Below are positions 33,855-46,600 of a stretch of 64,000 nt of DNA, piece after piece. The DNA lies in the NCBI RefSeq assembly GCF_000699445.3, contig NC_067202.1, positions 7,869,458-7,933,457 on the forward strand, in the 5' to 3' direction. The DNA comes from Schistosoma haematobium (Eukaryota; Platyhelminthes; Trematoda; Strigeidida; Schistosomatidae). Numbering within the stretch: the first letter of the stretch is position 1; each line of letters begins with the position of its first letter. The position numbers and the translations under genes are program-made. Below the pieces are notes generated by a model. It saw nothing but the letters and a program-made list of their open reading frames with translations, was not told the DNA's origin and searched no databases.

Positions 33855-34557
33855 CAGCAGTCTCTGCATCAGTAGACCTCAACATACACAAGGGGAAAAC
33901 CAAGGTCCTCAAATTCAAAGCGGAGAACAGCAATCCAATCACTCTTGATCGTGAAACTCTGGAAGACGTAGAATCCTTCACATACATGGGAAGCATCATC
34001 GATGAACAAGGAGGTTCAGATGCAGACGTAAAGGCGAGGATTGGCAAAGCAAGGACAGCATTCCTACAATTGAAGGACATGTGGAACTCAAAACAACTTT
34101 CAACCAATATCAAAGTGAGAATCTTCAATACCAACGTCAAGGCAGTTCTACTGTACGGAGCTCAAACTTGGAGAACTACTGCAACCATCATCAAGAGGGT
34201 ACAAGTATTTATAAATAGTTGTCTACGCAAGATACTCAACATCCATTGGCCGGATACCGTCAGCAACAGCCTTTTGTGGGAGAGAACAAATCAGCTTCCA
34301 GCTGAAGAGGAAATTCGGAAAAGACGATGTAAATGGATAGGACATACATTACGCAAATCGTCAAACTGCATCATGAGGCAAGCCCTAACTTGGAATCCTG
34401 AAGGGAAACGGGAAAGAGGAAGACCGAGGAACACATTACGTCGGGAAATAGAAGCAGATATGGAAAGGATTGCCCAGGACAGGTTTGGATGGAGAATTCT
34501 GGTGAGCGGCCTATGCTATGCTTCTTCACGAGGAGTAACAGGCGTAAGTAAGTAAGT
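33855..34557 (+). mobile_element. 5'-truncated non-LTR retrotransposon with an open reverse transcriptase C-terminus
   Basis: About 233 codons are open, from a [18 protein letters not shown] block through [62 protein letters not shown] and [15 protein letters not shown] to a stop in the TAAG-type tail. This order is that of the reverse transcriptase C-terminal and post-RT region of RTE/Jockey-style elements common in flatworms. The flanks carry a 12-bp duplication with one mismatch (33843-33854, 34558-34569). The catalytic palm is missing, so the element is not autonomous. The uninterrupted frame suggests fairly recent insertion. Confidence 0.85.
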
Positions 34558-34569
34558 AAACCTTATCAC

Positions 34570-35098
34570 ACAGTGTGTCCCCAACAATGACCAGTCTATG
34601 TTATTGTTAAAATGATAAATACACTGATCACATCTAACTGATGTTAGAATTGGTTGGGTAAAGAAAATATACTTTTTGAAAACGATAAAACAAATTAGAA
34701 ACCAACTAATCAAACAAGAATATAATATGAGAAGAAAATTGGTAATGAACTCGGTAGGTACAAAATATGTGAATTTATTTATTATCATACTAAAAAGTAT
34801 TACCACTACTATGAATACTACTATCAATTCGAAAAAATAACACATATACATATGTATATGAAAAATGTAGAGAACCCAGTACGACACGATATCGATAAGT
34901 AGATGCACACAAATTGAATAGATTGTGTAGGAATGAAGAGAATAAGACAATTGACTACTAAATTACACCTCTTTGTACAGCACAAAATACACCATGTATC
35001 TAAATAATATGTATATATGTACACAGAAGTTGATTAAATACTGAGAATTAATAAAGAAAAATGGACAAAAGATGTAGTAAAGATAATCACAGTAAATA

Positions 35099-35148
<50 letters not shown>

Positions 35149-35724
35149 TGCGCTTAAAGCACAAGGATAGGATAGAGTGAAAAAAAATAATATAAAGAAT
35201 ATAGGAGGATAGTTATTATTTGTACGCACCAATGAACTTTATACTTCATAGTCAATATCAAACACACGAACGTACCAATTTATGGTACAGAAGAGGAAAT
35301 CATGCAAACTATTACAAAAGAATACTGTAATTATTATAATCTTTTTTTTAAATTTCTGTGTAGAGGAAACATATATATTTGGTATGTGTGTATATGTGCG
35401 TGATGAGGTGACTATTATCTAACAAAAAAAACGAATGAGATGAATTTTTTAGAACAGAAGGATAAAAAGACAATGGTGGTGGTGGGTTTTGTTGATAAAT
35501 GGAAGAAACACTAAAATATAATAAAAAAAACAACAACGACTAGCCGGACAAAATTTTTGAGTTGGGTTACATATTAGGTTGATTTGGGTGTGGTGTTTGT
35601 ATTGATATCGATTAATAGTACCATCCAAATTTCGAGCTGCTTTTTTCTTTCTAAACATTATTCACTTATCTAGCATGATGATATTATCTTTCGTAAACGT
35701 CGGCAACTAATACTACTATTGCTA
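34570..35724. other. Region downstream of CCDC47, with AT microsatellite
   Basis: Contains an AT run at 35101-35146 and low-complexity frames. It probably includes the CCDC47 3' UTR next to 35725, but I could not fix a poly(A) site. Confidence 0.4.
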
Positions 35725-35790
35725 TTATTTCATTTTGAGCATTTTCATTTTTGGCATTTTCTTTGATTTTTCTTTACGTTGTTCTTTCTC
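35725..35790 (-). CDS. CCDC47: CCDC47 exon 11 (C-terminus)
   Basis: 21 codons and [23 protein letters not shown] and a final lysine, matching the Lys/Met-rich end of the human protein. The acceptor is TTTCAAG. Confidence 0.92.
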   Translation of the reverse strand, partial: EKEQRKEKSKKMPKMKMLKMK

Positions 35791-38700
35791 CTTGAAATAG
35801 ATAAAACACGAACATAAACAATACGGAAAATTTTTGATGCGAAAAGATTTTTAGGACAGTAGTAGACACAATAATATGGAGTTTACTTACCGTAATGTTA
35901 CAGAATAGGGGAAACTTAAATTACTTTTTATAAAATGAGATTAACTGAACACATTGAACATACACGTGCACAACTTTGTACTGATAACTAAATGATCTAT
36001 ACAATAAATACGCGAATTGTAATTGACCAACCATTATCTTTCTGTTCTCCAAAAAAGGGAAGCAGTAATATGAAGGTGAAGACGTGATGTGAAATGATGA
36101 GAGGGATGAAGAGTTTGACTTTTGCAAACTTCCAGGGATATTTTGTCCAGTGGACATAGAAATTAGATAAGCATGAGGAGTATTTTGAAAGGGATAAAAG
36201 ACCAATATACCTTAGAACTGGTAAACCTTTTGTGACTTCAATCTGCCTATTAATTGAATTGATTGTATAACTGTGAATCATGCTAATTTTTTACAGATTG
36301 CAAGTAGATTGCTTTGGAATGAAATACCACGATTAAAATGTCTTTAAATATTATCAAACGGTACTTGAACAAAAATAAGTATGGTACATTTTTACAAAAC
36401 AACATCAAGATATCCATAAGAAAGGGAGTATGATTATAATAGTTTATCGAATGTTGAACAACCTTAATCATCAAACAAACGGGAACTTGCAATAAATAAT
36501 TAGGTACTTAGATTACAATTCAAATATCACTCAAATTTATTATGTTTACCGTTAAACATCAGAACGCTAAATACTACGAAATAGTTATGCAGAATACATG
36601 TTAAATATAAGTGATATTGAAATCTATTCATAATACAAACACAGACAAGCTATTATAAACTTACCTCAAGCTTTCGAGCTTTCTCAGGATCATCCTCAGC
36701 CATTATGCGCTCCTTAGCAGCTCGTAGGCGTTCACCACGACGATTTTGAGCTGCTTCCTGTCGTTGACTGTGCATTAACTTAAGATGTGAATCATGTGCA
36801 CGTTGCCTATTTCGTTCAGATTTAGCCTTGCCCTAGATTAAACGTAAATTTATTATTTATATGATGTGCAATACGTCAAAGAGGCATTCTTGAAAATATT
36901 GACCAGTCGTTTGGACAACAAACTTCTCCACTTTAGGAATTTTGCAATGTTAGATTCAGAGCCATTCCTAGGAATTCTGACTCACAAAACTTAGATAACT
37001 CCAAATTAAATTAAGCCGATCAAGTGGAAAGAACCCCTTTTCAATCATTGTACTACGACCCGTCAAGTTTGACACATCAAGTTGTAAACATACATCTATG
37101 GTGAGCAAACACCTACATACAATCAACTACCTACGAAGAGATTGAAGTGGTGGCTTAGTGGTTAGGGTGATTGACTTGGCCACTGCACATCACAGGTTCA
37201 AGACCAGCCCCACTTAATTCAGTTTGAGCAACCAAGAAGTACACCATTAGAATTCTCACTGATAGTATGGCCTATACTCAAGTATTTAACGGATGAAGCA
37301 GGTCGATACTCTGAAATCTTTCAAAGTAACTAATATACAACAAAGGCTTCAGTTTTCTAACGTTTGCCGAAGCTATCGCTACCAGGTGTGTATTTGAAAC
37401 GAAACCGTTGTTAATCTCTCTCTGTGTCCATAAACATAACATCGTTACATCATGAAGGTTTTTATTTTGACTCTCTTTCAGACCAGTAATTTTATTTTAA
37501 CTAACTGAGCTGTACTTATTTTATCCTTACTTATTAATAGTGTTCGTCCATTACGTGATCACCATTTATTTCTAGCTCTCTAATATTTTTGTTGCTGTCG
37601 ATGTTATAGAATGTTCTTCTACATGAAATATTTGCAATATTTTATTTGATCTCGTTGCTATACAACATTGATGTGTTCAAAATAACTTCCAACTAAACTC
37701 AGTTCTGTAATTCCAACCATTTTTTTATAATAATGATTTTGAAATATTACAGGGTGTAATCAGTTGACGAAGACCTAACGAAATATCACCAAATTAATGT
37801 TACTCTGCTCAAATCACTTCTTGATCGTTCAAAGATCGCTTTATTTCTGAGCACCATATCATAGACCGAAAAGAGCACGTGGAAGAAACGAAACTATCTA
37901 AGCGAATTAAATTACATATACAATCTGATTGAAGGACTTTCATATTCACTTCCAAATCACTGATCCTTTCGAAGTGCATTGTTGGATGGAGTAGATCAGA
38001 AGAATACTAGGAATGGTAAGATCGTGACATGAGATTCATTCATGAAGTCACGGAGTTGTGTTGTCAGATTTAAACTACCTGGCTGGAATGTATGAAACAA
38101 CTGTGACTAGTGGTTGAAAACGTAAATTGATATTGTTTTAAATCAGCTGAAATAGAGCAGATGCATTTACTTATTATCTTCTTCTAGATATTGAACTTTA
38201 ACACTCCTTTACATATACACATGCCTTTCATTCCTTCCCTTTGAACCATGTTCTCGACGTTTATTTTTATTTATTGCTATTGATATGATGATTGTTTCGA
38301 ATGCATTGTGATTCATATTGTTACCTTTATCTCTTAATTGCATAATGACAACTTAAGCTAACGAATATTTGTGCCAAACTCTAAGTTGATAATGACTAAC
38401 GGACTGTACAAGACTGTATATTTCAGAGTTGATGAAACGAATCAATGAACGTCAAATTTGACAATGTACGACTTCAATTAACTAGACCTACTAGTCTTTC
38501 CCAAAAATATTCATATTTATGCAATTTAATTTGAAGAATAACATTATCTATAACAGTTATACATAAAGTTACTGGAAACCGATGTAACCAAATTATTCGT
38601 AATAACAAAAAAGTAACAATTATACCTCTTTACTAAGACGAAATCGCCGAACTTTTTCAATCACATAAAAAATAAAATGGAATAAGGCAGTAGCCGATTC

Positions 38701-41700
38701 GATTGGTTGCTGGTGGTGTTGATTATGAATATTAAGATTACCATTACCATTATTATTTGATGATGTAAATGATGTTGAGAAAGATTTTGACTTCGTTGTT
38801 GTTGGAACATCTGCATTTATTTTAAAAAGGAAAATTATCAAAATAGACTGAATAATTTATCGCATACAACAAATGTATTCAGAGAGAATACATCTATAAT
38901 GTTATTGTGAAAACGATCATTAAAACGGTGATAATAACTAATAGTGATTGGAATTAACTGATTACATAACACCCTTAGTCATATCTTAGTTCATATGTAC
39001 ACAATTAAGAAAAGTGATGTGATAGACTAGAATTACAACTTAATCTGCTGGAGAATGAGACCTATTAAACTGATATTGACCGATAGGTTACGACATTAAA
39101 TCGTGTTTATTTCTCTGTTAATATTTAACACATAAGCATATTATTTTATTTAAAAAAAAAGCCTATTCTATTAAGCATCTGTTTTCTTTTCGGATAGTCG
39201 TTCGGTTGGGGGGATTTACGTCAACAATTTAATCTTGTGAGTAGCCATTACTCAGCAAATACTTCGTACTAATCCATATCTTCTACTGATCGGCATTCTG
39301 CCCATTTATTTTAACAGTGGAAATCTTGTTTACTCTTACATCAAATAATACATAGAATGACAGTTATGTTAACTATAAAACACCTTTTTTTTATAACATA
39401 GTGCATACAATTCTATCCAACCATAATAAAACTAACATTCAAATTTCATTAAAGGATAATTATATTTGGATTTATCTAATCTAAAATAACCCTGTGACCT
39501 AACATTACTAGTACTAGTATGGCTAGACTCCATAGTTTTTAGACAGTGATGTTTGCGATAACACTTCGAAACAGGGATATAACAACTTCCTTAACTCCTA
39601 GCTCCGGCTACTTCCAAAAGATAATTCTTGTGAGAAGAAACAAAAAAAATACTGATTCACGTTTAACTTCATTCAATTTTGTACTGATTATATTGCATGA
39701 TCATTAGTTAAAAAATTCGTGAAAACTAAATAAACGTCGCATGAAACTACTGGGGATTTAACATTCCCAAAACAAAGTAGTTAAGCTAGCATAAACTGGG
39801 AACTTGAAATCAATAAACCTTACAATCAATATTGTCACGTTTCGTAAGAGTATTAAAGATTAATATTATCCCGTTGTTGATATTCAGGAGTGAATTCTTA
39901 TCAGTTATTGTAGGTAATATGGCATCATGAGCGAGTTGCCTCAATAGAAAATTTTTATAGCAAGCTTCAAAATGATATATGGATTTTGATTAGAAGTGAG
40001 AACTTTACAGCTGGATGCACATAAATCCAGATTCGTATACATTTTAAAATGTTATTACATTCTTGAAATGATGGAGTTGTAACTCAGCAGTAAAACCTTA
40101 GTGTATATGCATTATAACAACTTGGTGGATGAAGTAATGTCCTAAATAATAAGTCATATAACAACAGTTTGTTTGAGGGACCTTAGTCAGACAACCACTA
40201 AAAATCATGGAATATTAGATGGTTGTTTCATCCTAGTATGGGACTCCTCAGCAAAGCAAATTCACAACCTCACCGGGGATTAAATTCAGATAATGCGTGA
40301 AGCTTTCAAACAAATTAGGAGGTTTAATAATTATCAGAACTTACTGACATAAAAACACAAGGTAAAGTTTGATGAAAGGTATATAGGAAACTTACATCTG
40401 AAAGCAAAAATAAGCGCTTTCTGTGTAACTGGAGGTTTTGTCGGAGTATTTGTATCTCTGTAAGGTAAGACAAACATTATAACTCACATTAATGTGTTTT
40501 GGATTCATTCAGACTATAAAAAACTTTAATAGTTATTTGTGGACATTCATTTAGGTTGAAAGCTGTTCATGTCATGATCAACCGAATGACAATAGGAAAC
40601 AGGCGAAAGGTTTTGCTTTCTCTGAAATGAACACTCCAAGATGCCACACATGGATTGAACTCAGGAATTTTGGGTTACACAGTATGCACATTAAAACTAA
40701 TAGGCTAATGGATCAGCGGTCGACGATTAACATTTTAAATTTCAATGACTTAGGGGTTTATTGCGATCATCATTACAAACCATCTGAGGTACCTATCTCT
40801 CTATTCGATCTTGGTGAACAGCAGAAAATGCTACCTAAGGACGAAAAACTTTAATGTCCCCTACTTTCTGATTATTCCACAACTAATACCTATTCGTGAT
40901 GAGAGATATCTAAACAAATTATGCATATCATACTTTCTTTGTCTCTGAATGCCCTGATACGGACGAAGGTGGCGAGAATCCGTTCTCCCTCTCGAAATGC
41001 TTTTACATACCCGCGCGTACACAGCCACTGCCACGGAGGTACTGCTCATTGCCTTCTCGTAGCAGGGTGTTGATTACGGAATCGAGAGGACGAAAAGCGA
41101 ATATCGGGCGCTTTAACCGGGTTGATGGACACAGAGGGTTCACCTAGGGGGGGTTAGAAAACCCTGATTCCAAATCAATGGTGCACATAGGCTTCAGGAT
41201 CTAGAAGGAACAAATAGTGTATGAACCTATTGTTGTTTACCGACTACCATGGGACTGAACCTTCTAACGTTGTTCCACTGACTTATGGTTTAGACCTGTA
41301 AGTCAACGACTCTGGTAGTGGCCCCCTAAGAAAAACACATGTTTCAATTTGGGCACCCATGTTGTATCCCAGACCTCATACATCGAATGAAGTGTGGCGC
41401 ATTTTTATTTGGTTCCCTCTTATACGAATGTTTATGTGCTTACATAAATAAGTAAATATTAAAAAAGAACCCACATGAATGGAGGTGCAAATATTTTCAA
41501 ATACTATCCAGGGTTATCATCAAAACAACAACAAGAATCATTTCGAAAGATTCCCATATTGTAAATTTAGAACATATGTAAGCGAACAATATTGTTTTCG
41601 ATTAGATCCTCATCAGATTTTACTCTAATATACAGCAATATTTATATGCATGTACGAAATTATTAAACTAATCAAGGTAGTTTATGAGTCAATGATAACA

Positions 41701-43548
41701 ATGGAAAAGATTACATAATAAGTGAAAAGTACAAATTGGTAGTATGTAGAAAAACCTTCGTTTAAAATTTACCTGTATAAAGTGAACACACTAAATATAC
41801 CATAATTCCGTGTTTATGCAAATAGGTTTTGAAATAGTAATAAATATTTTTAGAATTTTAATACAGAACTCAGAAAGCAAAGATGGATAGTGGCTGGCAG
41901 TGAAATCCAGGACGCGCGTTTCGTCCTGTTTGGGACTAGTCAGCCGGACATACCTGCATCTCAGTGTTGATGTTCACTCAGGGACTCGAACTCAGTACCG
42001 TTCGCTTCAAACGCCACCGCGTTATCCACTTAGCTACTGAGTCCTGATAGCCACTTGCTTGTGTGATGGGGTGAAGTTTAATTCACTTGGTATTGTTTTA
42101 CTTGAATCTTCCCATTGATTGTAAATTAAGACAATATCGAGGCATACGCACAGTATGCACATATGCCAATAAGAGACTGATCAATTTCAGCCCTAAAACA
42201 TCAATGGGAAGATTCAAGTAAAACAATACCAAGTGAATTAGAACTCAGAAAGTTTTATTAAGCACACAATATTCAGAGCCAATTACTACTACTATTTAAT
42301 AATAATCCATGATGATAAAGTATTAAAATCAAACTTAGTTGTTTGAGTATCTTTTTAATTAAAACAACAAAAAAACAAAAACAAAATTGAAACTAGAATT
42401 GGCTCTATTGACCAGTATTTTCGTGATCTATGATGACAGTGTTGGTGAAAAATTACAAGTATATTAGCGAGAAAAGAGACGAAGGGGACGAGTATGCGTG
42501 AGGAGAAGAGATTCATGCATAACCAGAAGAACGGTGAACGTAACAATAATAATAATAATAATAAACATTTCTAAAGTTTATAAGTGTGGGTTACTTGAAT
42601 AAAGAAATAAATTATTAGTCAGAAACATTCAAGAAAGTATATCATGATGGGAATCGATTAGTCCTCGATATTATAACATTTACGTCTTATTAAATGTACA
42701 CTTTGATCAGCAGAAAATAGAAATTTGATGTTCTATCAACAAGAAAATAAGCATTGACACTTTCAAATGTCGAACACTGTGAACTTTTAATGAACTATAA
42801 CGTCTGGATAAACGAAAATCGACTGATAAAAGATGAGCGCACAACTAATACGAATGTATGGGATGTTACAGCCACTGATTAAACTGATACATATCAACAG
42901 GGGGGGGGCGACTTTTCGAAAATTTCATGCAATTAGGTCCCTTTATGAATTTAAATAAAATCAGGACATATCACGTAAAACGATATATTTGATGAAGAAA
43001 CCCCTTTCAAAGAGTTCAGTTCCAAGGTTATATAATCATACTTATGTGTATGTGATAAATTATAGGTCGGTAAATAATTAGATGTGTGTTAGAATTTCAT
43101 TATCCAGTTTTAAATAAACAATCATGTGTTGAAGGAAAAGATCTATGAAACATGCGGAATTTACAATCCAATAAAGTGAAGAGTGTAACTATGAGCATCA
43201 TTAAGTTGAAATAAAGATTTTAATGTTAATATAAAGCTGGTCAATTTGTTTTCCTCTTGGCCTCCCCCAAATGACAAATAAGTTTCTAAAACTAACCAAC
43301 TCAGTACGCGTATTATTATTACAAAGATTATTTGTATCCAGACTTCTTGATTACCTATGACACATCTTAATTTTAACGTAAAAATGGTTCACACAGTTAC
43401 ACTTTTCACTCAGTTTGATTATAAATTTCTCATATTTCGTAAATTTCCTCCTTCAATGACTATTTGCTCATTTAGAATGATATTGTTGAGCTCCATGTAA
43501 CAGCTAATTAGTTTCTAACAGACATGTAGTTACTCATCGACCTACAAC

Positions 43549-43612
<64 letters not shown>

Positions 43613-46600
43613 TATAGATATATAGATAGATAGATAGATAGATGGTGGCTAGCGGTGGAACCCAGGAAGCCCGTTTCGTACTATTGCGGACTCGTCAGTT
43701 AGGTGTACCTTGATTCCAGAGTTGATGTTTGTTCCGGAACTCGGACCTAGTACTGTTTGCTTTAAATACCATTACATGTTAACAAATATAAAATAACTGT
43801 CAAAACGTTGCTTCACAGTCAATCGCGAACTACGAGAAAAACATGTGAACATACTCAATTTGCATCAACGAAAACAATAACAATAAACATTCATTAACAT
43901 GAGAATAAAAACAAAAATCTACTTGTTTCTTTCTTACATACAAAAATAAAAGAACGAAACAACAATTTTACGCGTGAGTAAGAATGAGTGTATGGTCTCT
44001 AACCAGACAATACAACAAAGAACATGTGTAAACAAGAAATAATACGCTATGAGATACTAGGCAACTTTATGAAATTATAAATAGGATGCTAAGGAATTCT
44101 AAAAACGTTTGGTACTAATTGGACGGTAACAAATAATAACATTATAAAAAATGTTAACAATATGGATTAATATGCCAGGAAATATATAGACGATTATGCG
44201 CGAATACGGACATAAATTCGACTGGGAAAACATTGGAATTCTGAATCGAAGGGATTCTAAGAAAGTCAGAGAATTCTTGGAAGTACGACATTCAGATTAA
44301 TCAGTGATTGATAGGCACATTAAATTAGACCTGACTCCACTAGAAAAAAATCAATCTGGAGCATGTCCAATGGAATAGAAGGACCAACAAATGAAGAAAA
44401 TGAAACCTACGAAAACAACTGATCACAAACAAAATGACCAGCAAAAACTTACTCAACATTTGTGAAATAACCAAGAAGCTCACTTCTATATGAAATAAAC
44501 ATTGATGTTATTCAAAACAACAATGAAAACTCCACAATCGAAATCATTTAGCCCAGAGAACTCATCAACATCAAAAGCATCCACTTGAGCTGAAACCTCT
44601 ATCATACTTTAAATGGTCAACAGAGTAGAAGTCAAAAGGATAAATAAATAACAGAAATGCGAAATGGGATATCCAGAACTTACTCTTGGGGAGGTTTCGG
44701 TCCACTATACTGATCGGAGAAAAATAAATATTCGATTGATTCTTCAAAATCATTCAGAAATTTACAAACCTATAACGAACAATGAAAACAGTTTTTCATC
44801 ACAATAAATAATTCATGAGTACTGAATCTACTGTGATCGACAAAAAAAGGTTTTATACAAAAGTATCATTATTACTCATGCACTTTGTATCATCAAACTT
44901 TATAGTATTTCTACTAGTTCCGAATAATAATATGACTGCATTCACCATTGATAGTGAACAAGTTCGGTTAGCTGAGTACTTAGTGTGTATGTGTGTTGGT
45001 TGAGTGTAAAAAGGATAGTAAAACAAAATAATCTACGCAAACTCTGTGACACCACAGCCAAATTAGTCTCCTTATAAACAGTCTGATGTACGATGCTGTG
45101 ATATGAATAAGTGTCACTGAAAATACATCATTATCAGTAAAAGCGGAATTCTCATTACGACTCATTCTAATGATCAATATGAGGGCAAACACATTGATGT
45201 TGATAAAGAATGTACCCGAAATCGACAATAATTACAGTAGGCGTGAAAAAATCCCTCAGTAGCTATACATACAAGAGGGTTGATTTATAAATACAAAAAA
45301 CAAGCTTCAAAGATGTTAATCAGATAGGAATATCTACATGATTACTATTTGTGAACTTAACACGAAGTGACAATTATTAACTGAGATAAAATAAGATCGA
45401 CTTACAAGAGGATTGAAAATTGCCGGGATAACTTCTGGAATCTCATTTAAAAACATGAAAGATTCTGGCAGGTATGAATGCCGTTGTCCACGTTTGTCTG
45501 GACAATATACAGCTAAATCTTGATGATCTTTTGCTAATGCTTGAAGACGACGCTTACGACCAACCGCCATGACCCAACCATCCATTTCAGAATCGTCCAT
45601 AATTACTTTCACTACCTGTGATAACAAAAATAATGAAAGTGTATCTCGGTAAACATATAACGAATGTATGTATTCGACTGAATCCTTTGTACACTGTATG
45701 AAGTTAAGCTCGTATCAATTTATGTCAAGTGATTTAGACGTTAAGCGTTCGCCCAAGACCGAATGTCTCGGGTTTAACTCTCGCGTACGGGGTCATGGAT
45801 GTACACTGCCGAGTCTGATACTAGAGAGAAACGGACGTCCAGCGCTTCAAGGTTTTCAATGGAGGTCCAGCTTAGATGAGTACATAATTTTAATGAAATC
45901 CAACAATCTCCACAACCCCTTATTAAAATTTTAGCCTTTGATATAATTGCTGTGAACTGGATAACTACACTGCTGGGCAATATCTCTGTTACTAATCACA
46001 ACTTGAGATACAGAATGACTCTTCTAATTACAAACAATTCAACGGTGTACAGTTAGATAACTGTACATGTCTACTTACAATAAGGAACTTAAGTCAAATA
46101 ACATCCAAGAGTCAGTACATACCTACTTCAAAGACAACAATGAATCATAATTTTAGCAATAATAGATTGCACATTAATATCCATTAGAATACAAGTTTCA
46201 AGGTGTGGTCTCAATCACCAGTTGTGTTTATATTAAACATTTGTTGTAATACGATTTTTTGTTAACCTGATGTTATGGAGTTAAGCATCGGAAAAACAAA
46301 GAAACAATCGACTGTTCGTTTGATAATTTAGTAGTGTGGACAATAGGATTTGCTTGGTCAATAAATATAATATGTACGAAATCCCTGGATGTAATTATGA
46401 TAATCTGTAAACTCAGTTTATAATTAAATAAAGTTAGTGTTAAATGCTTCGAATCCACTCCTTCCAACGGTCTTACATGAATTTCATTGCACGTAACTGT
46501 CATGATTATTCGCATTTGAATTTGATGGATTCGGCTGAAACATTTTATACAAAGTTTAAGATTTTTGTTCTGACTATGAACATCTGTTGAGAATGACAAA

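Noticed and set aside
34516..35232. Minus-strand hydrophobic open frames (144 and 89 codons)
   Set aside because: Low-complexity Phe/Ile/Tyr-rich translation of AT-rich and AT-repeat DNA, with no splice or family support.
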